A stretch of DNA of 64,000 nucleotides from Spirometra erinaceieuropaei (Eukaryota; Platyhelminthes; Cestoda; Diphyllobothriidea; Diphyllobothriidae). The stretch covers positions 831,408 through 895,407 of the forward strand of contig CACRXP010000091.1 of the NCBI GenBank assembly GCA_902702965.1, read 5' to 3'. The notes below the pieces were generated by a model. The model worked only from the letters and a program-made list of their open reading frames with translations. It was not told the origin of the DNA and did not search any database. The translations under genes and the position numbers were made by a program. The stretch's first letter is position 1. Every line of letters begins with the position of its first letter. Below, piece by piece: positions 22,665 through 32,989 of this stretch.

Positions 22665-22815
22665 CATGAGCCCATCGGCGGTCAATCGCGGAGAGGTCAA
22701 CGCTAATCGGCGGTGAACGGGCAGGCCATAGTTCGTGCCTCGAGCACGGATATGATACCGGGCAAGTATCAAGGCCGAAGCAATCGAGGTCAGCAGGAAC
22801 AGCCAACACATTACT

Positions 22816-22846
22816 CTGATGATGGAAACGAGAGGCCTTCCGAAAC
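22816..22846 (+). ncRNA. Hammerhead-ribozyme-like core behind the PLE
   Basis: The order is CTGATGA (22,816-22,822), T, a stem GGAA/TTCC (22,824-22,827 with 22,838-22,841), then GAAAC (22,842-22,846) and GTCAG. CUGANGA, stem II and GAAA are the conserved hammerhead core, and PLE terminal repeats are known to carry hammerheads. It lies 150 bases behind the PLE frame on the same strand. Stem III would be very short (A-U, C-G with no loop), so activity of a single copy is doubtful. Confidence 0.55.
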
Positions 22847-22860
22847 GTCAGTTCAAATAT

Positions 22861-24410
22861 AATTTGGTCCATGAAGTCGCCCTCTCCTTTTCTTCTTCTT
22901 CTTCGTCTTCTTAGGGGATGATGAACACGACACAATATCTGGACCTCGAATCTTTACCCATTTCCACATGCTATTGTACGCCATGTTCACACCACTAAGT
23001 GACAGCCCGATTCCCAGTCAAGGACGAACAGGGCGGCCAGACCTTAAAACCACAGCTGGTCTGAGAGCGTGACTCCCGCCCCACCTCAGGACACAGGGCC
23101 TCCGCCCCTCCGCGTTGTTAGGCTGTAAAACTGCCCATGTGTTACTGTTCTTTCACAATCTCCGAATATGAGCTCCTCTAACAGCGAAAGCTCGGTCTAA
23201 TATAATTGTCTTCCCGGAGACCTAAATTCCATCTTCTTTGCCTAATGAATATTTCTAACGGGTGCATCTTGCGTGAAAGCTTTCCATTCAACATGCTACA
23301 ACAAACTGGAAACTGCTGTTGATGAAATAGCGTTCACATATTGTACACCTATCAGCTGCATTCTGGTGTAGGAGTGAATGTTGGCCACGTACAATCTCTG
23401 TCAGATGTAGGCTGTTGGTAGGATTGGAAAGTCACTGTCCGAGAGCGGAGGTGTTTAAAGAGCGTCATCTCTGCGAACTGGAAGAATCGCACCAGTAGTA
23501 CAGACGTTTTTCGCCATTTACTGTACAAAAAGTCGTATAACGTTTCAGCCGGTCGGTAGACTAAATGCTTTTAACCCACGCCGTCCCAAATGAAACTCTG
23601 AGAGGGCCTGGGAGATGGCCACTACACCACACCCGCTTAACCGTCACTTGGAAGTGTTAGTCTAGTTGTCTGGCCGCGAAACGAGCAAGGTGGAGAGAAC
23701 TTATTTCTACGGAATCGTACAGCATAGGGTGGAATCAAAGGCGCAGTATGAATTGACTGTTCGTTAGGAGCTTCTACAGACAGCTCCAAACAAGACTTGC
23801 TTCTGATGTCCTAGACGTTGATACCCTACCTGTGGCAGTCCCCGGCTCCTTGCTCTCTGCTACTTTTCCACGCTGCCTTCCTGTCCGCCTCGCTGCTGGG
23901 ACGCACAAGGCTTGCCACTGGCCTCGTGAGTGCTCGAAGCCAATTAAAGCTGTCCCGCCTCTGATTGGCTGGCGGACGCTGAGACAACGAAAGGCGCACA
24001 TACGCGCTAGGTCTGAGCACCCCGACGGCGGATACAGACAAGGCAACTTGCGTGGAGAGCGCGCTCGCGGCGACTGCCTCCAGAGCCTTTGTATACGCAC
24101 TTCCTCTGCAGTAAAGGTTGTCCAGGCCAACCCGTCTTACCTGACTTCTGATTTGGGAATCTTTGTCTTGACAACGATACCGTCCCGACATATGGACCGT
24201 ATTGAGTCGAAAGTTGGAAATAAGACGCGCGCGGAGGTGAAAAAGGTAAAAACTTTGTAAATTTACACGAAGACGACTGATTACATTGAATCCAAAGTCA
24301 GTAGAATAACGGTACATATTCGCAGTGTTTTAGACATCACTGGAGTTTTCACCAGAAGACATGAAAGATGGCCATTATTTGGTTTGTCATCCTACCTAAC
24401 CAGGGCAGAT
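22861..24410. other. No gene recognised
   Basis: Begins with a TTC-rich run (about 22,888-22,913). Frames at 23,774-24,317 are overlapping on both strands and carry no known motif. GATTGGCTGG (23,962) looks like an inverted CCAAT box but has no gene next to it. The stretch lies 3' of the KATNIP frame and could hold its last exon or 3' UTR. Confidence 0.4.
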
Positions 24411-24414
24411 GAGA

Positions 24415-27400
24415 TTACCTCGTGCATGCTTGTCTGTCATTGGCTCTATTTCGGTTCCCCCACGTTATCATGACCGGCTTGTTAGGCGCAGCTGTTCCAC
24501 ATTCTGGCAGAGTTCCTGTGAAGACCGGTTGCTCATCCAGTCGGATGCTAATGTCACGCGCCCCTATACTAGTTTGGCCCCGATTGAAGTAGTTCCATAT
24601 TCGCGCGCCCGCCAATCTCAGAGGACGGTCAAATACAACAAAAATCTGATTCGGTCCCTGCGGATTGATAGGCATGGACCAGGAGGTAGGACAGTCACCC
24701 CCAGCAGCAGTTGTCTTGACCAGACGTTTCGGGTTCCAGATGTCTCCGTTGGTCCAGAGGAGATCCAGCTCACTGACTACACCGGGATGCAGAAAAACCT
24801 GCTCGGGTCGGATCAGTACTGTCTCGCTATCAGGCCCCACCAGTTGGAGACCGCTGAGACCGACTCTCTCCTCATCACCCCAATTAGAGTGCAAAGAGAT
24901 TTCAAGAACGAATATGCTGTCTGGAGGATAGATCCAGGTGGTGCCGCTGAGGTCTGAGAGGAGAAACTGCTGACTGAAATCGTACTTTAGGTGACCTGGA
25001 CCTGGTCTTAGAAGGAAGGGCCCTTCTTGGCCGAAAAGGTTCCCCAAACAGCGGCCCCTGTCGTCTATCATCTGGAAGAATTTGACTCCTGAAGCATGAC
25101 TCCACTGTTTAGGAGCATTGTAGTTCCAAAGACGAATCCCGTAGAGGAGAGGAGTGTTGTCCTCCTCCTCCTCCTCTTCCGACAATCCGCCATCTGGAGG
25201 CATCAGCCAGAGTCGCAGCTGAAGACCCACACCCTCAGTGAACTTTGCGACCCACATATGATTAGCATCAGTTGTGTGGTTAATGCCATCGGTCAGTGTT
25301 CGTACATCCGATGGAAACTGACACACAGGGGGGTCTATTTGTCGAATGAGCCAAACACGAGATTCCTTCCTGCCTTCTGGATCCGCAAGCAATTTAATGC
25401 CAGCTAGGCCAATACAACCGCACTTGCCGTCATCCCAAGCGGTCAGAAGCCGTAGGTCCAGCCATTTAGTCTTCACGCCCTCCGTCTCCGTGGTGGTAGA
25501 CTCTCCCTCGCTCAGTCTTTCAATAGCATCAATCTGATCCAATTCCTCGTCCTCAATGTCGCGTAAGAAGACCTGGTCGTGTTGCGCAATTCTTTGTAGT
25601 ACTGCCTCGTCGGTGGTAAACAGGATGGTCTCACCGAATTCCTCGGGTCTGCCTCGTTCCAGGCCAGAAGCACGAGAAATTTGGCCACAAAATATGCACT
25701 TACGGTCGATAAATATTTTAATGTCTCTTGCACCCCTGGAGGAGTGGACACGCGACTCGTTGTAGTTCCAGATGCGTATCAGCGCGATGGGTTCTGCGTC
25801 GTCGGGCAGAACCAGTCTTACCCAGTGGTGTCTGCCAGGTGTGAAGGGGATCAACCACATGTGAGTCCTATCCTGTGTCTCGTTCACGCCGTCAAGCAGA
25901 TTAGCGGCTACTCTGGGGTCCGAGGAGAACTGGGGGAGAATATTGATGTCTGGCGGGTACGCAGCTATACTGCATGAACGAGAAATTTCGAGACCATCTG
26001 CTGTAAAAACCTGGATACTGGTTAGCCCTACGTAATGTGGATCGCCCCAAGTGGAGAGAATATCCAGCAGGAGTTCCTTTCCGGAAGGAAGCTCTGGAAT
26101 CGAGAAATCCTCATCTGCCGTCTCGTCGTCTTCATCATCTGCTGCAGTCTCACTGCGAAACGCAAAATCTGGTCTCCCATCAGCCTCCCTGGATTTTTCA
26201 GAAACATTGACTGACGTGGTGTCCTCGAGTGAATCACGTACAATGGAAAGACTTTCGTTAATGCCGGGCAAGGACATCAGCTGACTGCTGACGCCAAGTC
26301 GACCTGCCTGAAGACGGTTGAAGAGCTCTAGCGAGCCCCAGGACATTTCAACAGCGTCGAAACGTTGGCGGCTGCCTTCGACCAAAGAGTGCTCTGTCGG
26401 AGAACCAGGTGAGAGGGGAGGCGATGGAGCAAAAGAGAACTCACATGTCTCCTCCAAACACTGCAACACATTCGTGGCCAGCTCCCCAACGCTCTTAGTC
26501 GTGCAGAGTGCCCCCTCGTCCTCCATCTGCAGCGGGAACCGGAAACAGTTGGAAACACCCGCCTCGGAATGCTCACAGGCCTTCTGCAGTTCACCCTCAA
26601 AGATGATATATGTCTGCGCCTGGGGAGAGACTGACGTCACTCGACACTCACGCACCCCGGCCGCAAAGCGTCCTGCTCCAGAGAAGTTACTTATTTTGAC
26701 AACTGCGTATCGGGCTTCACTGGGCGCCCTGCTTGCATCAAAGAATACACGCACTGATAAAGGAAGGGACTTTTCTGTGCAGAATAAATGTGACTCCTGA
26801 GTGGCGTTGGCAATTTTGTGGGAGGCGACATCACCATCATCCAGAGGGGGAGACCTGTACACTAGTACATCAACTACGGACATGCATGGAGCGTCGGGGG
26901 ACTCCGGACAGAGCTCCAGCTGGGAAATACCCACCAAGTCCTCGTCACCCCAGTTGGAGAACACTTCAATTTGCAGATACGGGAGTGAATGACCAGGAAG
27001 GGATGGCGATGAAGGGGAGAGTTGAATGACGCTACTTCTTGAAGTCTCACTGTGGCAGCTGTAGAAGCCCTTCTCGCTGCCAGTGTCTGCGTTGTCGTCA
27101 TCTCCTCTGCCGTGGCCACTGCTCCCTCCTCCGATGTGTGCGCCCTCCTCACTTGGACCGCAAGCCACCGAATCGCTACTCCCGATATTTTCAGTGTCCC
27201 CATCAGAGGAGTAATCGGTGGGTGCAAAGGAAAGGACTTCACCCGACTCCGCCCGGATTTCACACTTTTTTCTCATGCTCCAGGCCTTCCGAGTTCGATC
27301 TACACTGGGCGCACTCACACTTCTGACGGTAGTGGTGGCAGTGGGTTGGCCTGTAGGCCGCCTTTTGGCCGACGCCGGACCTCGAAGGTGTCGGGGGTCG

Positions 27401-27582
27401 GGGATGTTGAAGTAGAGGCAGAAGTCACGTTCTCGTTGCTCTCGCAGGGCCTGCAGTTTTGTCTTGTGTCGCCGCCGTAGATGCTGAAGCTGTTGTTGCA
27501 GGCGAGACCGCGCGCCAAAACTGTTGCCATCTTTCCGCGGCGATGGGGGCAAAAATTCGAAAGTGGCGTTTTTCCAGCTCAT
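24415..27582 (-). CDS. KATNIP: Katanin-interacting protein (KATNIP/KIAA0556) homologue
   Basis: A single open frame of 1,055 codons, ATG at 27,582 to TAA at 24,415. KATNIP binds katanin and microtubules at the basal body and is needed for ciliary function. Four repeats of its beta-sandwich module (DUF4457 region) are visible at residues about 203-335, 503-632, 707-845 and 892-1,025. Each opens with a W-G/D-D motif (NWGDED, TWGDPH, AWDDGK, NWGDEE), and the last three contain WNY (605, 819, 996). The N-terminus keeps the arm RKAWSMRKKCEIRAESGE with DYSSDGD, which corresponds to the human segment before its acidic linker. Acidic low-complexity linkers separate the modules. The human protein is about 1,600 residues, so this one is shorter. 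The final codons overlap a possible splice donor (CACGAG|GTAATC), so a further exon may exist. Confidence 0.86.
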   Translation of the reverse strand: MSWKNATFEFLPPSPRKDGNSFGARSRLQQQLQHLRRRHKTKLQALREQRERDFCLYFNIPDPRHLRGPASAKRRPTGQPTATTTVRSVSAPSVDRTRKAWSMRKKCEIRAESGEVLSFAPTDYSSDGDTENIGSSDSVACGPSEEGAHIGGGSSGHGRGDDDNADTGSEKGFYSCHSETSRSSVIQLSPSSPSLPGHSLPYLQIEVFSNWGDEDLVGISQLELCPESPDAPCMSVVDVLVYRSPPLDDGDVASHKIANATQESHLFCTEKSLPLSVRVFFDASRAPSEARYAVVKISNFSGAGRFAAGVRECRVTSVSPQAQTYIIFEGELQKACEHSEAGVSNCFRFPLQMEDEGALCTTKSVGELATNVLQCLEETCEFSFAPSPPLSPGSPTEHSLVEGSRQRFDAVEMSWGSLELFNRLQAGRLGVSSQLMSLPGINESLSIVRDSLEDTTSVNVSEKSREADGRPDFAFRSETAADDEDDETADEDFSIPELPSGKELLLDILSTWGDPHYVGLTSIQVFTADGLEISRSCSIAAYPPDINILPQFSSDPRVAANLLDGVNETQDRTHMWLIPFTPGRHHWVRLVLPDDAEPIALIRIWNYNESRVHSSRGARDIKIFIDRKCIFCGQISRASGLERGRPEEFGETILFTTDEAVLQRIAQHDQVFLRDIEDEELDQIDAIERLSEGESTTTETEGVKTKWLDLRLLTAWDDGKCGCIGLAGIKLLADPEGRKESRVWLIRQIDPPVCQFPSDVRTLTDGINHTTDANHMWVAKFTEGVGLQLRLWLMPPDGGLSEEEEEEDNTPLLYGIRLWNYNAPKQWSHASGVKFFQMIDDRGRCLGNLFGQEGPFLLRPGPGHLKYDFSQQFLLSDLSGTTWIYPPDSIFVLEISLHSNWGDEERVGLSGLQLVGPDSETVLIRPEQVFLHPGVVSELDLLWTNGDIWNPKRLVKTTAAGGDCPTSWSMPINPQGPNQIFVVFDRPLRLAGARIWNYFNRGQTSIGARDISIRLDEQPVFTGTLPECGTAAPNKPVMITWGNRNRANDRQACTR

Positions 27583-28112
27583 AGATGCAGATCAGTAGAT
27601 GGCGGGGTGCATGCTAAGCTAAAAGGTGAATAAAGCCGAAGAATCAAAAAGAGCCCAGTCTACCAAACAGCAATTGCCGTCAAGTTCAGGAACTGAGGAA
27701 TTAAAGGGGTCCTGTTTTCTTCGTTTGCAGCATCGCTGTGATAAAATTTCGCTCGAGTACATTTCAGCTTCGGGTAGACTCGAACATTTCATTTTCAAGT
27801 AAAAATAAGTTAATTCTATTCGCAATACCCAGCTATCAATCTTGAAAATTTTTCGTGAAATCCCTTATCGTAATAAAGGTCTACTTGAAAAAAAGGATTA
27901 TAAATGAGGGATTGACTCAAAGTAGGTTTACACTCTGCAGTGGACATGACTGGATTGCTGTAACCCATGCATTCGAGAATGTTTTCCTGGTTTTAGGTTG
28001 ATTAAAGTAGAACACACAACGAACTTGTATCACAATATGTTATACTGGGCGGATTCAGAGCCTTATAAATGATACCCGGTCATTCGCCCTGCCTTTAATT
28101 TAACATGATGAA
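27583..28112. other. Upstream region of KATNIP; no other gene
   Basis: Sequence 5' of the KATNIP frame, AT-rich beyond 27,800. No TATA box or spliced-leader acceptor can be assigned with confidence. Confidence 0.4.
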
Positions 28113-28353
28113 GGTCATCACCTTTTCCATCTTTCTTTGAGATTTGTGTACATGGCGTCGAGATCGATGCGCCGATTCATGCATGAATCATCAGAGTGGA
28201 TGGCCTCTAGGAAGTCTCGGCCTTTCTTATTTAGGCAGGAACCGACAATGCGTGTTTTACCCCAAGCGAATTTGTGCCCAGTTTCAAGAGTATGCATGGC
28301 GACTTGGGATAAGTGGTCCCGCCTCTTTACTGCCAATTGGTGTTCATGTAGGC
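28113..28353 (-). pseudogene. PLE C-terminal fragment, left arm of inverted pair
   Basis: On the minus strand this reads RRDHLSQVAMHTLETGHKFA and WGKTRIVGSC, then KKGRDFLEAIHSDDSCMNRR and TNLKERWKR. It is the PLE segment behind the GIY-YIG core. It is the inverted counterpart of 28,472-28,712, with which it shares 241 of 241 positions in length and only a few substitutions. The GIY-YIG core itself is not in this arm. The arm ends abruptly at 28,113 after GGTGATGACC on the minus strand. Confidence 0.83.
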
Positions 28354-28399
28354 TTGCACACCCTAAGGATAGGTTTGGTTATTTGGATAAAAAAATAAG

Positions 28400-28735
28400 T
28401 AGTCTATAGGATTCCAGGTGACACTTGTAATGCGGTATATTGTGGTCGAATAGGAAAATTCGCCTCTACACGCCTACATGAACACCAATTGGCAGTAAAG
28501 AGGCGGGACCACTTATCCCAAGTCGCCATGCATACTCTTGAAACTGGGCACAAATTCGCTTGGGGTAAAACACGCACTGTCGGTTCCTGCCCAAATAAGA
28601 AAGGCCGAGACTTCCCAGAGGCCATACACTCTGATGATTCATGCATCAATCAGCGCATCGATCATGACGCCATGTACACAAATCTCAAAGAAAGATGGAA
28701 AAGGTGATGACCAATCAAGGCGTGACGTCAACCAA
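28400..28735 (+). pseudogene. PLE GIY-YIG fragment including right arm of inverted pair
   Basis: The plus strand reads PGDTCNAVYCGRIGKFASTR and LHEHQLAVKRRDHLSQ, a GIY-YIG core in which the usual YIG/YVG reads YCG, and then the same tail as the left arm (HTLETGHKFAWGKT, TNLKERWKR). Bases 28,472-28,712 are the exact partner of 28,113-28,353. The fragment continues beyond the arm to a ribozyme-like trace at 28,826. The RT domain is missing. The 118-base spacer between the arms includes the GIY-YIG core of this copy only. Confidence 0.83.
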
Positions 28736-28825
28736 CAGAATTGATCCATCCTCAGCATTAAAAAAGTTACATCGATTTTTCGGTCATGCTTAAATTTTAA
28801 CTGTTTTTTCACATTTGCTACACAT

Positions 28826-28857
28826 CTGAAGACGAACTAGGCAACCAGACTCGAAAA
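28826..28857 (+). ncRNA. Decayed hammerhead-like core behind the PLE
   Basis: CTGAAGACGAACTAGG then CCAGACTCGAAAATTTACG and AATAAAGTTTGTTC. The order parallels CTGATGATGG...CCGAAACGTCAG...AATAAATTTCTTGTTC at 47.4 kb, but the core bases are changed, so it is probably an inactive relic. Confidence 0.35.
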
Positions 28858-30183
28858 TTTACGAAATAAAGTTTGTTCACTTTCCAAAAGGACTCATTTT
28901 TCTTCGAAATATACATATATACTATCAGAAGGATTTTGGCAGCCTCCGTAAGTTCTTATTCGAATTTTTTTGAAAATAAAAATAACCTTCGATGCAGAAA
29001 TCTAGTTGTTGGCGGACTTGAGAGAGAGGAAGACAGAGCTAACTGAGTTGGCCAAAACGGATTTTCATTTTCTTGTGTGGCATGTCTGTTTTAAAAACTT
29101 TAAGACTTTAATTCGTGCTGAAATGCTGTTTTTCGCTTAATATTGCGACGGTGGACTGGCTAAATCAAAAGGCGGGAAGTTTCTCGACTCTAAAAAATTA
29201 ATTTGCCCCTGATCCTGAACTTTGACTTCTGAGGACTAATTCAACTGCCTAAAAGCTCATTCGCACACAGATTGGTAGCAGAACGCACTCTTATTTACGT
29301 GCATTTGGGGTCATCGGACCCACCTCTCATAATATCCGGTAGCCATGGCTACTTAAGCTTTAAGATGGAACACTCGGATTAGATTTGATAAATCGCCGAT
29401 TAGAGTCCGACTTACGGCCGGCGTTTTCCAATTATCCGTGATTTTTGATTTCCCATGGTGTGTTACAACAGCTGCATGAACTTTATCTACTTCTTGTGTT
29501 GAGTTAGTTATGGGCAAAATTAGGAATGCATGAGAACAGGGATACCCCGAGACTTGGATGTAAATTTACGCGAAGATACAGCGATAAAGATTTGATTTTG
29601 ATTAGCATGGTAGGAAGTAACTACTGTGCTGTTTGGTCTGTAGAAGGGTAGTAAGGTTAGATTAAGCCCTGTGTAGCGATAGTTATACGTCTTTGATGAT
29701 GGCAAACATGTCATCAAGCCAGCATTTCGCCTAACTGAATTTGCAAAAGAATGACGGAGTACAGACTGAATTTCGTTAAAAGTACCGCTACTTAGACTAT
29801 GTCAGTAATATTTGTATGGCGAAAATTAATTTAGAGTATGTGCGTGGCTTTCTTAAAATACACGAGCTTGGGAAAAACCAGATGTCTTAAAGGCATTTAA
29901 GGGTACCCTGAAAAATAGCCTGAAAATGCAGATAGTAGGAAATTAGACACCGAAACTAATTTTGACCTAGTACACTGGTAGGTTTCGACCGCAAAGGGCA
30001 ACGGTATCAGTGTTTGATGTATAGGTAGTACGTAGCTTCCTTGAATGCAAATGAGAAGACACAAAGTAGTTGGTCAGGTCCAAAATCAAGGGCCAGGTAT
30101 CAAACAGTTTTTTAGATAAAATTTATTCTCTATTCACATCGCGCTGAGACCCCCGCCACAGCGGAGTACAGCAGATGGGCCAA
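28858..30183. other. No gene recognised
   Basis: AT-rich sequence with no reading frame above 65 codons and no recognised repeat. Confidence 0.5.
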
Positions 30184-31147
30184 CTCATGAAATGTCAACC
30201 GAAACTTCGGAATGCATTTTCGTTTCGAAAAGATTAATTAAGTAGGGTTGTAAAACTAATCAGCCAACGGCATAATTTCATAGTAATTCAGTTGTCGCAG
30301 GATGCCGGCTTTTGAAAGAACTTCCATCCGGCTGCATGCAAAAACAAAACTCCGTAAAAAATGACTACTTAAGTCGCATGCATTTTTCTCTTTTGTTCTC
30401 GACGTCTTTAAAAATCAAATTACATTTCATGAAAAACATGCGTAAAAATATTCATTCTTTTGCTCATTCGGTAGAAAACTAGGTCTTTTTCAATTTCATA
30501 CTCAAAGAAAGGATATGATTTGGTTTTAAAAAAGTTTCTAATTCTGGGACTTTTAAATACTGTGAAATGACCGTTCATAAAACGTCATGACTCTGCATTT
30601 ACCAATGTGGCCTGTAAAGTTAACAATATGGATCAAATCCAATGTTAAATTTTATGAACCCTGTAGGATCTCCTTTTAATACCGTAGAGAAATGTGTGGT
30701 TTTCAGTACGCGGAAAATATATGGCTTGTAGTTTGGAAACCCTGAATCCAAGTGTGACGGTAGAGCGGGTTCAAAATTATTGGGGGATTAGAAACGTTTT
30801 TGGAAACCGATTTATGATCTTTCTTTGCGCATAAAATTGAAAAAAAACGTAACTGTCTACCGAATGAGCGAAAGAAGGAACATTTTTATGCATGCTTTCC
30901 ATAAAATATAATTTGACTTTTAGGGGCATCGAAAATCAATAAGAAAAGTTCATGCTACTTAAGTAGTCATTTTTTACAGAGTGTAGTCTTTACATGCAAC
31001 CAAAAGGGAGTTCTTTCGAAAGCCGGCATCCTGCGACAACTGAATTACTATGAAAGTCTGCTGTTGGTTGATTAGTTTTACAACCCTACTTAATTAATCT
31101 TTTCGAAACGAAAATGCATTTCGAAATTTCGGTTGACATTTCATGAG
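30184..31147. mobile_element. Foldback/MITE-like element with about 363-bp inverted arms
   Basis: The left arm (30,184-30,545) and the right arm (30,782-31,147) are inverted copies along their whole length. Matching blocks include CTCATGAAATGTCAACCGAA / TTTCGGTTGACATTTCATGAG at the ends, AAAAGATTAATTAAGTAGGG, CAGTTGTCGCAGGATGCCGG, and GCTCATTCGGTAGA further in. Similarity is high in the outer 200 bases and lower inwards. The 236-base centre has no inverted partner and no coding frame. This is the layout of a non-autonomous DNA transposon with long terminal inverted repeats, or of a foldback element. No transposase and no clear target duplication were found. Confidence 0.78.
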
Positions 31148-32575
31148 TAAGGCCACTTAGTGTACATTTACGGATAATCAAGCATGTAAGACAATCTGAA
31201 ATTCGTTATACTTGGGGTATTCTTTGGGTAGATACATTGACTGATTTGCAGTAGAAATAATGTTTCCCATCAGAGTTCCAACCTAGTCACCAGTAATTAT
31301 GTCCGCCGTTTTTCCGACAAGCCATACTCAAAGTTTCGGAAATATGTTTTGCTCAGTATACCGACTCGAGCCTGGTAACCGTTTGTTCGTGTGAGATTAA
31401 TGAAACAAACGCGAGGCCAGTGGGCCACTTAACCACGGTATTGCGGTTAACTTCTGATCATCTCATCTCGAACCATGAGAATGTCCCCCCAATCTGCTGA
31501 TAGGCCTGCTATTTTAGTTAGATGAGGGCGTTTGACACATTTTCATTTCCATTTTTGCCGCTTAAGTGAGCCTTACCTCAAAAATGTCGGATATTGTAGT
31601 TCTTTAATGAAGACGTTCCTATCAGGGGCAAATTTTATGAAAATATCTGCAGTCCTACCGTCAACATTTTTATTTTCAAACAAAATGCACCTTGATTAAT
31701 ACGTTAAGTAATTCTTTCGTTGATGTACTTTGTACAAATTCCCCATTCATAAAAGACACAAAGTGAAGCAGTTTTTAATATAGATTGGAACTACGCACAT
31801 CAAAATATTATTTAGGGAGATCTGGTTATTAAACATTTAAAGCAGCTAAATTTCTTGGAGACTTTATAAACAAAATGAAGAATTTAATTCAGCCAAAGCT
31901 AGCCTACGGTAGCATAAGAACAGCGCGCACCAAACATGATGAAAGCGCACTATCTCAGTTAACTGTTTTACCTAAGAAAAGGGGGATCATTCGTCGAATT
32001 GTACCTAGGCTTCATTTCAGATTCCAAGGGAAAGAACCATATTTTAACTTTTCACTGTTGCGATGATGATCTACTCTGATAAGAAAGGTGACAATGACGT
32101 TTACTATGGTGACTTCCAATGCGTTACGATCTGAATCAGTAGATCTGATGATATGATTTCAATCTCGTCTCACTCGGCCAAAACCGAATATTAGATGTCT
32201 GGGAATCACCTCGATATACTGATAGGCTATCCTAAGCGGGTTTTGGGTCGATCAGCCCTATCTTCCCGTCGAAAAGATAATGGCTTTGGGTAGAGGGGGT
32301 TTCCTGCACACAGTGGATTGAGAACCTGTATGTCACCACCTACACCGCCAGTACATCAATCCATAGTTCTAGAATTGTGCTGAACAGCTGGATTGGCGTC
32401 CTTTTAGCGTGTGGGCGACATTTACTATGTCGTAATGCCGCAAGGACAGAGGTTTTTTGTGACTGTTATCCAAACAAGTTTAAGGTTTTCATCGCTGCGT
32501 TTTCCTTGACCCTTATTCGGTAGACCCGAAAGTCCGTTTATCTTGCAGCTATTGACCGTCTCAAATGAGACAGTC
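31148..32575. other. No gene recognised
   Basis: AT-rich with short frames only (63 codons at 31,875 at most). Nothing matches the families seen elsewhere. Confidence 0.45.
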
Positions 32576-32579
32576 CGCG

Positions 32580-32965
32580 CTCGTTGCGACAACATCTAAA
32601 GGATAACTCAGGCCATCCAAGAAAAACAACTGAGGTGGTTCGGACATGTTCTTCGTCGTCCACCTCAGGAGCTCAATGTTACTGCCCTCGATCCGGCACC
32701 GTTGCTCCATTGGAGGCGTCGAAGAGGGGGTCAGTTCAAAACCTGGCTCGACACAGTCCGTCAAGACATGGAGGTGGTTCTCGGACCTTCGGTATTCGGT
32801 CTCCGTCGTTGGCGAAGGGAATGGGTTAAGCTGTCCAGATCTGCTACCGCGGATCGTCACGCGTGGAGAGGTACAGTTCGTGACATCATCGAGGCCGCCT
32901 AGATCAGGCATGATCGCAGCTGTATCAAGTACAAGTACAGCTAGCCTTCGCAGTTTGACTCTGTC
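32580..32965 (+). pseudogene. RTE-like LINE, C-terminal end and 3' terminus
   Basis: Plus-strand sequence reads QEKQLRWFGHVLRRPPQELN, then WRRRRGGQFKTWLDTVRQDM, GLRRWRREWVKLSRS and AWRGTVRDIIEAA before the stop TAG at 32,900. This is the conserved C-terminal tail of an RTE-like endonuclease-reverse transcriptase group common in flatworms. A frameshift or stop lies near 32,600. Behind the stop, ATCAGGCATGATCGCAG and TCAAGTACAAGTAC match the 3' end of the copy at 53.7 kb and mark the 3' terminus. All of the EN and RT core is absent, so the copy is strongly 5'-truncated. Confidence 0.83.
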
Positions 32966-32989
32966 AAAATTGTATTAAGTATCCTCAGG

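Noticed and set aside
23774..24317. Overlapping frames on both strands next to a CCAAT-like box
   Set aside because: Neither frame has a domain or codon pattern to prefer it.
24409..27480. Many plus-strand frames of up to 182 codons
   Set aside because: They are shadows of the KATNIP frame on the opposite strand and have no motif of their own.
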